This document shows positions 9,351-21,800 of a stretch of 64,000 nucleotides of DNA, in pieces (within the stretch, counting starts at the first letter, position 1; the number at the start of each line of letters is the position of its first letter). The stretch lies in contig JANRBR010000039.1 of assembly GCA_030727405.1 (NCBI GenBank), forward strand, positions 175,674-239,673. The letters are read 5' to 3'. Source of the DNA: Crocinitomicaceae bacterium (lineage in GTDB: Bacteria > Bacteroidota > Bacteroidia > Flavobacteriales_D > Crocinitomicaceae). The notes beneath the pieces were generated by a model, which had not been told where the DNA came from, made no database searches, and was given only the letters and a program-made list of their open reading frames with translations. The position numbers were made by a program, and so were the translations under genes.

Positions 9351-10641
9351 TCCCTCTCTTACAACCATCAAATACAAATTAACCTTCATGAGTTTTCTCC
9401 AATTTTTTGTTTGGGGAGCTTGGTTAACAACGATTGGTACCTATTGTACCGTTGGTAAAGGATGGACATTTGGTCAATTTGGAGCGATTTTTTCAACCTT
9501 AGCATTGTCTTCCATCCTCATGCCTTCCCTTATCGGAATCATTGCGGATAAATGGATGCGCGCTGAGCGGCTATATGGCTTGTTGCACGTTCTTTATGGA
9601 AGTATTTTATTACTCATCCCAAACCTGAATTTCCTTCAAAAAAACATCGCTTTTTTCGCTGACATGCCCGAATATGATGTCTTGTATTGGGTCGTTTTTG
9701 CCAGTATGATTTGTTACATGCCTACCATTTCTTTGTCAAATTCAGTTTCTTACCGCATCCTAAACATGTTCAAGGGAAATGTCGTGAAAGACTTTCCGTC
9801 CATAAGAGTTTGGGGAACAATCGGATTCATTGCGGCCATGTGGACGACAAATTTAAGTGGCAGCAAAGATAATTCCATGCAATTTGTTATCGCTGGTATA
9901 ACCGCCGTATTATTAGGTGTCTATGCTTTCACACTCCCAGCTTGTCAACCAGAAGAAAACTCAGGTGAAAAAAAATCATTTGGATCGATGCTTGGACTGG
10001 ATGCTTTCCGCCTATTTGCAAACTATAAAATGGCCTTGTTTTTCGTTTTCTCCATGTTGCTTGGGGCAGCTTTACAATTGTCGAATATGTATGGTGATGC
10101 TTTTTTAAGCAGCTTTAAACCAGGCTCCATTGTCGAAAAATACTCTACCATCATTTATTCCATTTCACAGTTTTCTGAAACAGCATTTATTTTGACAATC
10201 CCGTTTTTCCTGAAACGATTTGGCATGAAAAAAGTCATGCTTTTCGCCTTGATTGCTTGGGTGCTGCGTTACGGATTCTTTGCATTTGGAATGGTGCCAA
10301 TGGGCAGCGCTTTTATCGTTCTTTCCTGCATCGTATATGGAATGGCATTTGATTTTTTCCTGATTTCTGGGTCCATGTACATCGAAACAACAACCGACTC
10401 GCGCTTGAGGTCTAGTGCGCAAGGACTATTCATCATGATGACCAATGGATTCGGCGCTTATTTTGGCACAATCGCTAGTAGCTGGATTATTGATCAGTAT
10501 TTTACGTTCAATGATGGAACAACGAATTGGCATTTTACTTGGATGACCTTTGCCATGTATTGCTTGATTGTGGCTATTTTATTTGCTGTTCTCTTTAAAC
10601 ACGAACATCGTCCAGAAGAAATTGGTGAAGCCTCCCATTAA
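9328..10641 (+). CDS. Nucleoside permease-like MFS transporter
   Basis: 12-TM protein, 'FLQFFVWGAWLTTIGTYCTVGKGWTFGQFGAIFSTLALSSILMPSLIGIIADKW' typical of NupG-like nucleoside:H+ symporters. Confidence 0.8.
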   Translation: MKSSDVVNPSLTTIKYKLTFMSFLQFFVWGAWLTTIGTYCTVGKGWTFGQFGAIFSTLALSSILMPSLIGIIADKWMRAERLYGLLHVLYGSILLLIPNLNFLQKNIAFFADMPEYDVLYWVVFASMICYMPTISLSNSVSYRILNMFKGNVVKDFPSIRVWGTIGFIAAMWTTNLSGSKDNSMQFVIAGITAVLLGVYAFTLPACQPEENSGEKKSFGSMLGLDAFRLFANYKMALFFVFSMLLGAALQLSNMYGDAFLSSFKPGSIVEKYSTIIYSISQFSETAFILTIPFFLKRFGMKKVMLFALIAWVLRYGFFAFGMVPMGSAFIVLSCIVYGMAFDFFLISGSMYIETTTDSRLRSSAQGLFIMMTNGFGAYFGTIASSWIIDQYFTFNDGTTNWHFTWMTFAMYCLIVAILFAVLFKHEHRPEEIGEASH

Positions 10642-11321
10642 GAAAGGAACTTATACCCTACTCCACGTATGGAGAAAAAATGCTGTGGATTTTTTGCGTC
10701 GATTTCAAACAATTTTCTAAAAACAAGGATGTAATTATCAATCGTTCGCGAAGTTGGATATTGATCCGCACCCCAAACTCGGTCTAGAATTTCATTTCTA
10801 GAGACTACTTTTCCTTCCTTTTCATGAAACAATTCCAACAATTGAATTTCCCTTTTCGAAAATTGATGAATGTCATGTCCTTGATCATTTTGAACATTAA
10901 ACGAGGTGAAATCAACTCGAAATGCTCCTATTTTCATGAATTTTTGAGTTTCCGAACCAAATAATCCTTGGGTGAGGATTTGCACTTTTAACAATAACTC
11001 CTCTAAATCAAAAGGTTTCGCCAAATAATCATTGGCCCCTAATTTAAGTCCGGCAACACGATCAGAAGTTGTTCCCTTCGCTGATAAAAATAAAATCGGT
11101 GTGGAATCGTGCTTTCGAATGGCACGACAAATATCAAAGCCATTCACGTGAGGCAACATGACATCTAGTATGATTAAATCAAAATGAAATGGTTCCGATA
11201 GTACATTCATAGCCATTTGACCATCGGAAAAACACTGAACAGAATACCCCTCCATCTCTAAATTGAAGGAGATAAGTTCGATCAAACTTTGTTCATCTTC
11301 CACCAAACATACACGCAACAT
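10638..11321 (-). CDS. OmpR/PhoB-family response regulator (orphan in this window)
   Basis: Receiver domain 'FDLIILDVMLPHVNGFDICRAIR' and winged-helix C-terminus 'RTIDNYILVFRKLFE...FFSIRGVGYKFLS'; no kinase adjacent. Confidence 0.88.
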   Translation of the reverse strand: MLRVCLVEDEQSLIELISFNLEMEGYSVQCFSDGQMAMNVLSEPFHFDLIILDVMLPHVNGFDICRAIRKHDSTPILFLSAKGTTSDRVAGLKLGANDYLAKPFDLEELLLKVQILTQGLFGSETQKFMKIGAFRVDFTSFNVQNDQGHDIHQFSKREIQLLELFHEKEGKVVSRNEILDRVWGADQYPTSRTIDNYILVFRKLFEIDAKNPQHFFSIRGVGYKFLS

Positions 11322-11822
11322 AAACCTTTATTTATTTTATTCTTTTTTACATGGTGAAATTACAATAATCTATGGAACCTCATCACCATTCACCTTTGCC
11401 AATATTTCTTTTGCATGAACAAGATTTGTTAAAGATGAATCTCTGGTTCAAAAAAAACTTCAAGGGTATTAGACCTATTTCAACATGGAATTCATCACAT
11501 ATTTCGATTGGCACGTTCTAAATCACGCTAAATATTTACGTAACACCAAAAATTCCGCTGGTGGACAAAGCGACAACTGTAAGGAGCTTCCATTTACTAC
11601 GCATTTTTTTTGCGTATTATATCAAAAGGAATGGTCGGTGAGTTATTCTATATTACGAATTTATATACAAAATAAAAACATCCAAACTTCATGAATTCAT
11701 TTTGCAGCAAGGTTTTTAAGCGAATTTGATGGCGAACACGAAGCGTAATTAATGTACAATGAACTGGTTGTGATCTTTCTTAATCCTTGCTTAACAATTT
11801 CTTCACTTCTTCCTCAAATTCC

Positions 11823-11830
11823 TAACTTTG
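11823..11830 (+). promoter_or_regulatory. -7 promoter box TAACTTTG upstream of sucA
   Basis: Exact TAnnTTTG, 25 nt before the ATG at 11856. Confidence 0.45.
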
Positions 11831-11855
11831 TGCTGAAAAAAAAGGATTGAAGCGC

Positions 11856-14567
11856 ATGGATAAAATTTCATATGTGGGGAATGCCGATGTTAACGCCATC
11901 GAATACCTTTACGAACAATATCGTCAGAACCCAGAGAATGTTGATTTAAGTTGGAATAAGTTTTTTGAGGGATTCGAATTCGCTCAAACAAATTTCGAGG
12001 AAAAAGGAGTCATTCCTGAGAATTACCTAAAAGAATTCAAAGTATTGAACCTCATCAATGGTTACCGCACACGCGGACATCTTTTTACCAAAACGAACCC
12101 CGTAAGAGAACGAAGAAAATACACGCCTTCCTTAGAAATTGATAATTTCGGTCTTACGGAAGCAGACTTAAACGAGGTCTTTCAAGCAGGTGAAGAAATT
12201 GGCATTGGTGCAGCGAAATTGAGTGATATCATAGCACATTTAGAATTAACGTACTGCCAATCGATTGGGATCGAATACATCTACATGCGTGACCCTGAAA
12301 GAATTGATTGGTTTCGAAACAAAATAGAATTAAATAACCGTCCTTCCTTTGACAAAACCCGTAAGATTCAAATCTTCAAGAAACTGAATCAGGCATCTGG
12401 ATTTGAAGCGTTTTTGGGAAAAAAATTCGTTGGTCAAAAACGATTCTCAATTGAAGGTGGAGAAGCGCTAATTCCAGCTTTAGACACTTTGGTGCAAAAG
12501 GGATCAAGCTTGGGCGTAGAATACTTCGTGATGGGCATGGCTCACCGAGGACGCTTAAATACACTTACCAATATTTTTGAAAAACGTCCGCGGGACATTT
12601 TCTCTGAATTCGAAGGGAAACAATTTGACTTCGTAGGTTATTTTGATGGCGACGTGAAATACCACCAAGGATTTACTTCTCATGTTAAAATAAACGGAGA
12701 CAAAGAGATTGGATTAACATTGGCTCCGAATCCTTCTCACTTGGAAGCAGTCAATACCGTCGTGGAAGGGATTTCACGTGCTAAAATTGATCAAGTGTTT
12801 CACGACGAGAGCAAAGTTTGTCCGGTTTTGATTCACGGTGATGCTGCCGTAGCTGGACAAGGAATCGTTTATGAAACCATTCAAATGGCTCAATTAGATG
12901 GATACAGAGCTGGAGGAACCATACACATCGTTGTCAACAATCAAGTTGGATTCACCACAAACTACTTGGATGCACGTTCGTCAACTTATTGTACGGATGT
13001 AGCAAAAACAACACTTTGTCCTGTTTTTCACGTGAACGGGGACGACATAGAGGCGGTTGTTCAGACCATTGAAATTGCGATGGAATATAGACAACAATTT
13101 CACCGAGACATTTTCATTGATTTGCTTTGCTACCGAAAATACGGACACAATGAAGGTGATGAACCGAAATTCACCCAGCCAAAACTGTACAACATCATTG
13201 TAAAACATCCAAACCCAAAGGATATCTATTTACAGCAACTTGAAAGAGAAGCCATTCTAACGTCTGATGACGCGAAAAAAATTGAAGAAGAATACCAACA
13301 TTTTTTAGAGGATGAATTCACCGCTTCACGTAAAAACGAAAAAGCATTGGTGTACGATTTCTTAAGTGCAACCTGGGAGAAATACCGCCATGGAACACAA
13401 AAAGATTTCGATTCATCGCCAAAAACTGGATTGGACAAGAAAAAGTTATTGGAGCTTGGCGTGAAATTATCTACCCTTCCTGAAGGAAAAAAATATTTTC
13501 GAAAAATCGCCAAAATTTTCGAAGATCGGTTAAATGCGATCAAGGAAGACAAACTAGATTGGGGTTCGGCAGAAATGCTAGCCTATGCAACCTTATTAAC
13601 GGAAGGACACCCTGTTCGTATTTCCGGTCAAGATGTTGAACGCGGAACCTTCTCCCACCGTCATGCCGTTGTTAAAACAGAAGACACTGAAGAAGAAATC
13701 GAAACATTGAACTTGCTGGCTGAAAAACAAGCAAATTTCTCTATCTATAATTCCCTCTTGTCCGAATATGGTGTACTCGGCTTTGAATACGGTTATTCAT
13801 TAGCAACACCAAATTCCCTCACCATCTGGGAGGCACAGTTTGGGGATTTCTTTAATGGTGCACAAATCATGGTGGACCAATTCATTTCCGCTGGAGAAGA
13901 TAAATGGGCAACACAAAGTGGCCTAGTTATGCTTCTACCTCACGGATACGAAGGACAAGGAGCAGAACACTCCTCCGGTAGAATGGAGCGTTTTCTTCAA
14001 CAATGTGCAGATTTAAACATGCAAATTGTAAATACTTCCACTCCTGCCAATCATTTTCACCTGTTAAGAAGACAAGTGAAAAGAGAATTCAGAAAACCAC
14101 TCGTTGTGTTCTCTCCTAAAATGTTATTGCGCTACCCTGGAGCAACATCGAGCCTTTCTGATATGGCGACGGGATCCTTTCAAGAAGTATTAGATGATCC
14201 AAGCGTTGTCGTAAAATCTGTTGACACAGTTGTTCTTTGTAGTGGTAAATTCTACTATGAAATGAAGGTAAAAGCAGAAGAACTTGGTGTTAAAAACATG
14301 GCTTTTGTGCGCATTGAGCAATTGTATCCTTTGCCGCAAAAACAAATCGAAGCAATTTTGGCTAAATACAAGGCGAAAAATATCTTATGGGCACAAGAAG
14401 AACCTGCAAACATGGGGGCTTGGACCCACATCGCTATGAGCATGAGGCACCTTCCTGTTCAAGGGATTTGTCGTTCGGCATCAGCAGCATCGGCGGAAGG
14501 TTCTAAAAAATTGCATGAAATCCGCTTGGCAAAATTGTACAAAGACATCTTTGCTTACGCAAAATAA
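11856..14567 (+). CDS. sucA: 2-oxoglutarate dehydrogenase E1 component
   Basis: Full-length E1: 'FVMGMAHRGRLNTLTNIFEKRPRDIFSEFEG', 'LAPNPSHLEAVNTVVEGISRAK', 'GHNEGDEPKFTQP', 'LLPHGYEGQGAEHSSGRMERFLQ'; start ATG 11856 chosen over TTG 11847. Confidence 0.96.
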   Translation: MDKISYVGNADVNAIEYLYEQYRQNPENVDLSWNKFFEGFEFAQTNFEEKGVIPENYLKEFKVLNLINGYRTRGHLFTKTNPVRERRKYTPSLEIDNFGLTEADLNEVFQAGEEIGIGAAKLSDIIAHLELTYCQSIGIEYIYMRDPERIDWFRNKIELNNRPSFDKTRKIQIFKKLNQASGFEAFLGKKFVGQKRFSIEGGEALIPALDTLVQKGSSLGVEYFVMGMAHRGRLNTLTNIFEKRPRDIFSEFEGKQFDFVGYFDGDVKYHQGFTSHVKINGDKEIGLTLAPNPSHLEAVNTVVEGISRAKIDQVFHDESKVCPVLIHGDAAVAGQGIVYETIQMAQLDGYRAGGTIHIVVNNQVGFTTNYLDARSSTYCTDVAKTTLCPVFHVNGDDIEAVVQTIEIAMEYRQQFHRDIFIDLLCYRKYGHNEGDEPKFTQPKLYNIIVKHPNPKDIYLQQLEREAILTSDDAKKIEEEYQHFLEDEFTASRKNEKALVYDFLSATWEKYRHGTQKDFDSSPKTGLDKKKLLELGVKLSTLPEGKKYFRKIAKIFEDRLNAIKEDKLDWGSAEMLAYATLLTEGHPVRISGQDVERGTFSHRHAVVKTEDTEEEIETLNLLAEKQANFSIYNSLLSEYGVLGFEYGYSLATPNSLTIWEAQFGDFFNGAQIMVDQFISAGEDKWATQSGLVMLLPHGYEGQGAEHSSGRMERFLQQCADLNMQIVNTSTPANHFHLLRRQVKREFRKPLVVFSPKMLLRYPGATSSLSDMATGSFQEVLDDPSVVVKSVDTVVLCSGKFYYEMKVKAEELGVKNMAFVRIEQLYPLPQKQIEAILAKYKAKNILWAQEEPANMGAWTHIAMSMRHLPVQGICRSASAASAEGSKKLHEIRLAKLYKDIFAYAK

Positions 14568-14590
14568 TTTAAGAATTTAAAAGAGAAAAA

Positions 14591-15850
14591 ATGGCTGTTT
14601 TAGAAATGAAAGTCCCAAGTCCGGGAGAATCAATATCAGAAGTAGAAATCGCAACTTGGTTGGTTTCAGATGGTGACTATGTGGAAAAAGATCAAGCAAT
14701 TGCTGAGGTTGACTCAGACAAAGCAACGCTAGAGCTTCCAGCGGAAGAAAGTGGCGTCATAACCTTAAAAGCAGCAGAAGGCGACGTAGTTAAAGTTGGA
14801 CAAGTAGTCTGTTTAATTGACACATCAGCGGCTAGACCTGCGGGAAGTACAGCACCAACAGTTAAACCAGCAGACGTTGTTGCTCCAGCTCCTGTGAAAG
14901 AAGAAAAAGCGGCGCCAGCACCCAATCCAGACCCTATAAAATCTGATTCTTATGCTGCCGGTTCAGCATCTCCAGCTGCAGCGAAATTGATGAATGAAAA
15001 CAACGTTTCTTCCAAACAAGTGAAAGCAAGTGGAAAAGACGGTCGCATTACGAAACAAGACGTAATTGAGGCAATGTCAGCAGGATTCTCAACGGATGCA
15101 GCAAAAGTTTGGGGAGGTTCTCGCGAACAAAGCCGTGAGAAAATGTCCATGTTGCGACGTAAAATTGCTGAGCGACTAGTTGCTGTGAAAAATGAAACAG
15201 CCATGTTGACGACGTTCAATGAAGTAGACATGAAGCCAATCATGGACTTACGCGCAAAATACAAGGATGCATTCTCAAAACACCACGAAGTGAATTTAGG
15301 ATTTATGTCCTTCTTTACAAAAGCTGTAACGGAAGCCCTGAACTTATATCCTTCTGTAAATGCACAAATCAGTGGAAATGAAATGATTTTCCATGACTAT
15401 GCAGATATCGGCATTGCCGTTTCTTCGCCAAAAGGACTTATGGTTCCAGTAGTAAGAAATGCAGAACAAATGTCACTTGCGGAGATTGAACGAGAAATCA
15501 AACGCTTAGCAATCAAAGCACGTGACGGTAAAATTACACCAGAAGACATGACCGGAGGAACCTTTACAATTACCAACGGTGGGGTTTTTGGATCGATGTT
15601 ATCTACGCCAATTATCAATCCTCCGCAATCAGCAATCCTAGGCATGCACAACGTTGTAGAGCGACCTGTTGCCATCAACGGGAAAGTCGAAATTCGTCCA
15701 ATTATGTACGTTGCATTGTCCTATGACCACCGCATCATTGACGGCAAAGAATCTGTTGGATTCTTAGTGAAAGTAAAAGAAATGTTAGAACACCCAGAAA
15801 GAATGATCTTTGGATCTAAAGATCCCTTGGAAGTCCTTCTCGGTCTTTGA
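14591..15850 (+). CDS. odhB: Dihydrolipoyllysine-residue succinyltransferase (2-OGDH E2)
   Basis: Lipoyl domain '[19 protein letters not shown]', E3-binding domain, catalytic '[20 protein letters not shown]'. Confidence 0.95.
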   Translation: MAVLEMKVPSPGESISEVEIATWLVSDGDYVEKDQAIAEVDSDKATLELPAEESGVITLKAAEGDVVKVGQVVCLIDTSAARPAGSTAPTVKPADVVAPAPVKEEKAAPAPNPDPIKSDSYAAGSASPAAAKLMNENNVSSKQVKASGKDGRITKQDVIEAMSAGFSTDAAKVWGGSREQSREKMSMLRRKIAERLVAVKNETAMLTTFNEVDMKPIMDLRAKYKDAFSKHHEVNLGFMSFFTKAVTEALNLYPSVNAQISGNEMIFHDYADIGIAVSSPKGLMVPVVRNAEQMSLAEIEREIKRLAIKARDGKITPEDMTGGTFTITNGGVFGSMLSTPIINPPQSAILGMHNVVERPVAINGKVEIRPIMYVALSYDHRIIDGKESVGFLVKVKEMLEHPERMIFGSKDPLEVLLGL

Positions 15851-15867
15851 TTTGACTCATCAGCTTG

Positions 15868-15914
15868 AAATCCTCCAAAGCGATTGTACAAACAATCACT
15901 TTGGAGGATTTTTG
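15868..15914 (+). terminator. Rho-independent terminator
   Basis: AAATCCTCCAAAG-C-GATTGT-acaa-ACAATC-A-CTTTGGAGGATTTTTG; near-perfect extended hairpin with T-run after odhB. Confidence 0.8.
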
Positions 15915-15938
15915 TTTTAGCTATTCGCCTCGTTTTCG

Positions 15939-15946
15939 TATATTTG
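15939..15946 (+). promoter_or_regulatory. -7 promoter box TATATTTG upstream of maeB
   Basis: Exact TAnnTTTG, 18 nt before the ATG at 15965, with a TTTG about 24 nt upstream. Confidence 0.5.
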
Positions 15947-15964
15947 TTCCCCTAAAATATTGGA

Positions 15965-18235
15965 ATGTCGAAAATCAGAAAACAAGATGCCTTGGATTAC
16001 CATTCTTCTGGAAAACCCGGAAAGATTGAAGTAGTACCTACAAAACCTTATGCATCTCAACGTGATTTATCACTCGCCTACTCTCCTGGCGTTGCCGAAC
16101 CATGCCTTAAAATTGCAGAAAACAAAGCGGATGTATATAAATATACAAGCAAAGCCAATTTAGTTGCCGTAATAACCAACGGTACTGCCGTATTGGGTCT
16201 TGGTGACATCGGACCAGAAGCATCAAAACCCGTAATGGAAGGAAAAGGATTGCTTTTCAAGATTTTTGCCGACATCGATGTGTTTGACATTGAAATTGAC
16301 GCAAAAGATCCCGAACTTTTCATTCAAACCGTAAAAGCCATTGCTCCTACTTTTGGTGGGATCAACCTAGAGGATATTAAAGCACCGGAAGCATTTGAAA
16401 TCGAAAGAAGGCTGAAGGAAGAATTGGACATTCCAATCATGCACGATGATCAACATGGAACGGCGATCATTAGCTCCGCAGCACTTTTAAATGCCTTGGA
16501 ATTAGCCAACAAGGATATTTCCACCATTAAAATCGTTGTTTCAGGAGCAGGAGCAGCAGCCATTTCGTGTGCACGTTTATACCACTCTCTTGGAGTGCCA
16601 TTGAAAAATTTATATTTATACGATTCCAAAGGACTTATACATAAAGGACGTACAGATTTAGATGAAATGAAGGCCTTCTATGCCAATGAGGCAAAAGACA
16701 TTCCATTTGAAGAGGCTTTTAACAATGCCGATGTGTTTTTAGGTTTGTCAAAAGCCGGATTGGTATCTAAAGAAATGATCGCTAGTATGGCGAAAGATCC
16801 GATCGTTTTTGCCTTGGCAAATCCTGAGCCAGAAATCTCCTACAAAGAAGCGATGTCCGTTCGCAAAGACATCATTATGGCTACCGGAAGATCAGATCAT
16901 CCTAATCAGGTAAACAATGTCCTTGGATTTCCTTACATTTTCCGCGGTGCATTGGACGTTCGTGCGACGACCATAAACGAAGAGATGAAATTAGCGGCAG
17001 TAAAAGCGATTGCATCTCTTGCAAAAGAAACCATTCCTGAGGAAGTGATCGAAGCATATGGCGGAAAAAACATATCTTTTGGACGTGAGCAAATCATTCC
17101 AAAACCTTTGGATCCTCGCTTGATTTATTATGTTGCTCCAGCTGTTGCTCGTGCAGCAATGGATTCTGGCGTTGCACAATTCCCGATTCAAAATTGGGAA
17201 GAGTATGAGAATCAATTGAAGAGTCGTCTTGGTTTAGACAACAAACTTTTGAGAAACATTACAACCAAAGCTCAAGGAAATCCAAAAACAGTTGTTTTTC
17301 CGGAAGGGGATAACATAAAGATTTTAAAAGCCGCGCAACAAGCATTCGAAGAAGGTGTTGCCATCCCAATATTATTGGGTCGAAAACAAAAAATACACGA
17401 TTTAATGACCGAATACGGCATTGAATTACCGGAGGTACAAATCATCGATTGCAAATCAGACGAAGAAGAAAAACGCCGCATGGCTTATGGTTCGATGTTT
17501 TTCGAAAAACGCAAGCGCAAAGGAATGACCGAATTCGAGTCCATTTCATTGATGCGTGAACGGAATTATTTTGGCGCTATGATGGTCGATCAGGGTGATG
17601 CGGATGCCATGATTACTGGAATTACACGTAGTTACCGTTCTTCATTTCGACCTGCGATTCGTACTATTGGCATGCAAAAAGATGTCAATGTCGTAGCAGG
17701 AATGTATATTCTGAACACAAAAAGAGGTCCGCTATTCTTAGCTGACACGACGGTAAACTTAAATCCAAGTGCTCAGCAAATCGCGGAAATTACCGTGAAC
17801 GTTGCCAAAATGGTTCGCCGTTTGAAAATGACACCAAGAATTGCCTTGTTAAGCTATTCCAATTTCGGTTCTTCACCTGGTCCAGATCCTGAGAAAATGG
17901 CAAAAGTTGCTGAAATATTACATGAAACACATCCAAATTTGATCGTGGATGGTGAAATGCAAGCAAATTTTGCACTGAATGGCGAACTGATGAACGAGAA
18001 GTTTCCCTTCTCTACATTGGCAAATAAGGAAGTGAATACTTTGATTTTCCCTAATTTATCTTCCGGGAACATCGCCTATAAATTATTGCAACAAATGAAT
18101 GAGGTAGATGCCATTGGACCGATTCTTATTGGTTTGAGAAAATCCATTCACGTATTGCAACTAGGTGCTTCCGTTCGCGAAATTAGCAACATGATCAAAA
18201 TTGCGGTTATTGACGCACAAAACAATGAAAAATGA
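15965..18235 (+). CDS. maeB: NADP-dependent malic enzyme with C-terminal phosphotransacetylase-like domain
   Basis: '[16 protein letters not shown]', '[14 protein letters not shown]' malic enzyme motifs; PTA-like C-terminal half. Confidence 0.94.
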   Translation: MSKIRKQDALDYHSSGKPGKIEVVPTKPYASQRDLSLAYSPGVAEPCLKIAENKADVYKYTSKANLVAVITNGTAVLGLGDIGPEASKPVMEGKGLLFKIFADIDVFDIEIDAKDPELFIQTVKAIAPTFGGINLEDIKAPEAFEIERRLKEELDIPIMHDDQHGTAIISSAALLNALELANKDISTIKIVVSGAGAAAISCARLYHSLGVPLKNLYLYDSKGLIHKGRTDLDEMKAFYANEAKDIPFEEAFNNADVFLGLSKAGLVSKEMIASMAKDPIVFALANPEPEISYKEAMSVRKDIIMATGRSDHPNQVNNVLGFPYIFRGALDVRATTINEEMKLAAVKAIASLAKETIPEEVIEAYGGKNISFGREQIIPKPLDPRLIYYVAPAVARAAMDSGVAQFPIQNWEEYENQLKSRLGLDNKLLRNITTKAQGNPKTVVFPEGDNIKILKAAQQAFEEGVAIPILLGRKQKIHDLMTEYGIELPEVQIIDCKSDEEEKRRMAYGSMFFEKRKRKGMTEFESISLMRERNYFGAMMVDQGDADAMITGITRSYRSSFRPAIRTIGMQKDVNVVAGMYILNTKRGPLFLADTTVNLNPSAQQIAEITVNVAKMVRRLKMTPRIALLSYSNFGSSPGPDPEKMAKVAEILHETHPNLIVDGEMQANFALNGELMNEKFPFSTLANKEVNTLIFPNLSSGNIAYKLLQQMNEVDAIGPILIGLRKSIHVLQLGASVREISNMIKIAVIDAQNNEK

Positions 18236-18807
18236 TCGGTAGGCTAAACGGACGATTAATTGAAAAAAATCCCACGGACTTGCTCATAGAATGCGGCGGG
18301 GTTGGTTATGAGGTGAAAATCTCCTTAAATACCTATTCTCAATTGGGAAGTGATGAGTCCATTCATGTGTACGCAAAATTAATCGTACGGGAAGACGCGC
18401 ACATTCTTTATGGATTTGCCAATAAGGAAGAACGCGAAATGTTTAACCACCTGATCAGCGTATCGGGAATTGGTCCGAATACAGCTATGATCATGTTGTC
18501 GTCACTTGTGCCCGATGAAATTGCGCAAGCAATCATGAGTGAAGACGTTCCTACCATTCAAAAAATCAAAGGTATCGGAACAAAAACTGCGCAACGCGTG
18601 ATCATTGATCTGAAAAGCAAAGTTTCTAAAATGGAACTTTCGACAGAAAATATTTTCTCATCAAACAATAGAAATCGTTTTGATGCGTTAAACGCATTGG
18701 TGTCCCTCGGATTTGATAAAAAATCCGCTGAAAAGGTATTGGATAAACTCGATACTGGTACACAGAGTGTGGAAGAGTTAATTAAAGAAGCGTTAAGGAA
18801 TTTATAA
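18232..18807 (+). CDS. ruvA: Holliday junction branch migration protein RuvA
   Basis: [28 protein letters not shown]..., 'SVSGIGPNTAMIMLS', 'KIKGIGTKTAQRVIIDLK'; ATGA overlap with maeB. Confidence 0.95.
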   Translation: MIGRLNGRLIEKNPTDLLIECGGVGYEVKISLNTYSQLGSDESIHVYAKLIVREDAHILYGFANKEEREMFNHLISVSGIGPNTAMIMLSSLVPDEIAQAIMSEDVPTIQKIKGIGTKTAQRVIIDLKSKVSKMELSTENIFSSNNRNRFDALNALVSLGFDKKSAEKVLDKLDTGTQSVEELIKEALRNL

Positions 18808-18818
18808 GCTAAAACAGA

Positions 18819-21800
18819 GTGTCTAAACCATTATACTACCATTCACGATTTAAAAAAATAAAGGCGGTTTACATCGCATTATTTCTATTGTTATGGACTG
18901 GAAATGCGAGCGCTCAAAATGGTTTCAACTTACCTTTCCCTATTTTTAACCCGATGAATCCTTATCAAAACTTACCACAAAGTTTTGACCTAGGTGATCC
19001 GAGCTCCATGCAGCAGACCATCGTATTTGATCCTGAAACAGGTCAATACGTTTTCAAAGAAACTCTAGGTAAAAACACATTATTATACCGGAATCCATCT
19101 AAGATGAGCCTCGAGGACTACCTCGAATACAACGAAAAAAAATCGTTGAAAATGGACTGGCAAGAGATCATTGATGAACAAACGGCTGAAAACCGCACCT
19201 TCGAATTGCCCATTAAAATTGGAAGCAAAGCCTTTACAAGTATTTTTGGTTCGGATGAAATTAAAATCATTCCTGGAGGTAACCTAGAATTATCTCTGGG
19301 CTTAAATCATTCGCGGGTGGACAATCCATTGTTGCCGATGAGGCAACGTAAAATCACGCGTTTTGACTTCAATCAAAACATCAATATGGACATTACTGGT
19401 CAAATTGGTACAAAGATGAAGTTGAACATGAAGTACAACACAGCAGCCAATTTTGATTTCGAGAACATTTCAAAAATTGAACACACAGGAAAAGAGGACG
19501 AAATCATACAAAAAATTGCATTGGGAAATGTGGCCTTGGATCTTCCAACCTCCCTGATTCAAGGATCACAGACCTTATTCGGTGTGAAAACACAATTAAA
19601 ATTTGGTCGTTCCACCTTTGATTTAATTGCGGCAGCATCTAAAGGTAAACGAACAGAAATCAACGTAACCGGTAAAGCTCAAATCCAAAAATTTGAAATA
19701 TCTGCTGATAACTACGAAGCGAATCGCCATTATTTCTTGAATCTATACCATCAGCAACATTACGATACGGCAATGTCAACTTTGCCTATGGTTAATTCAA
19801 CCGCATTTATTACAAGAATCGAGGTTTGGGTAACCAATCGAACAAGCAACACTGAAAACACACGTAACATTGTTGCTTTTTCGGATTTAGGGGAAGCTTT
19901 GGAAAGCAATTGTCAAGGTAATCCAGGTTCTTACAGCGGAGGTGAATTTCCAGATAACCAAGCAAATGGACTGTACGACTGGGCAGCAAATCAACCCATG
20001 ATTCGAGGATTTGTTAATTCGGTGACCGCTCTTTCCACTCAAGTCAATTCACCTGGACCCTTTGTTCAAGCCATTGATTTTGAAAAAGTGGAAAATGCAC
20101 GGAAATTAACAGATGCAGAGTTCACGTACAATTCACTTCTTGGATACATTTCCCTTAGTAATGCATTGAATAACGACGAAGTTTTAGCTGTAGCATACGA
20201 ATACACCTATCGAGGAGAAACCTTTCAAGTGGGTGAATTCTCTACAGATGGTGCCAGTGGACAAGAAGCGCTAGTGCTCAAATTAATCAAGCCAACCATC
20301 ACCAATCCAAAAAATAAAATTTGGGATTTGATGATGAAAAACGTTTATTCCATCGGAGCTTATCAAGTGGATCAACTTGGATTCAAAATCGATGTGTATT
20401 ACAACAACAAAGAAACCTCCGTTCTACAACCATTTATGCCCTTTGATGGCATCGATAAAAAACAAATCGTGACCTTGTTGGACATGGATAAAATCAACCA
20501 AAACAACCAACCGTTTTCAGATGGTGTTTTTGATTTCGCACCGTTTAACATCGTTGGAAACAAAATTGATAATGGAGGAACGATCAACAAGAAAAATGGC
20601 CGTATTTTCTTCAGTACAGTTGAACCATTTGGAAAAACACTAGCTGAAAAACTTACCGATGCAGGTGTGCCTCAAGTGAACGTTGGTAAAATTGCCTTCA
20701 CCGAATTATACGATTCTACCAAAACTGCGGCTCAACAAATCCCAAGTAAAAATCGCTTTGTGTTCAAAGGAGAGTTCCAATCTTCGATTAGTTCGGAAAT
20801 TCCATTGAACGTCATGAACATTCCTCAAGGAGCTGTCGTGGTGACGGCTGGTGGCATACGCCTGATTGAAGGAACAGATTACACCGTTGATTATGCATTT
20901 AGCCGCGTGAAGATCCTCAATACCGGAATTCTTGAATCCAATACCCCAATCAAAATTACCATTGAAAGTAATTCTGTCTTTGGTTTCCAAGCTAGATCTA
21001 TGATGGGTGGTCACTATCAATACCGTTTCAACGAGAACATTAAATTAGGAGCTACCTACATTCGAATGATGGAGCGTCCCGTTACGCAAAAAGTTGATTT
21101 TGGAAACGAACCATTCAAAAACAGCATGTTAGGCTTGGATTTTTCCCTCCGAACAAATGTACCGTTCCTCACAAAATTAGTTGATCTATTGCCGGTGATC
21201 TCCACCAATCAAATGTCCACTTTATCCCTTACTGGTGAATACGCTCACCTCATCCCTGGTCAACCAAAAGCGATCAATAAATCAGGAACATCCTACATTG
21301 ATGATTTCGAAGCGAGTCAGAGTGCCATCGATTTACGTCAGTTCTCGGCGTGGAGAATGGCATCCATACCACAAGGTCAACCTGACTTATTTCCAGAAGC
21401 AAGTTCGAAAAACCTGAGTTCCGGTTTTAAAAGGGCGAAAGCAGTTTGGTACACCATTGACCCTGTTTTCTATCAAAGCAATTCCCTCACTCCTCAACAC
21501 ATCAAGCAGAATCCAACAATGCTTACGGATAGTCGTCAACGTTTGGTAAATCAAATTGACATCTTCCCGAATCTGCAGCAACAGTATGGATCGATATCCA
21601 ATATTCCTATATTGGATCTTGCATTCTATCCTACGGAGCGTGGAATGTACAATTATGACACAACGAATACCGTAGACTCATTGGGGCGATTTGTGAATCC
21701 AGAAAATCGATGGGGTGGCATCATGCGCGGATTAACAACCAACGATTTTGAAGTAGCAAACATTGAATTCATCCAGTTTTGGGTTTTAGATCCATTCAAT

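Noticed and set aside
11485-11694. 69-aa ORF in the intergenic region upstream of sucA
   Set aside because: No recognisable domain, signal or operon context; composition typical of random intergenic sequence.
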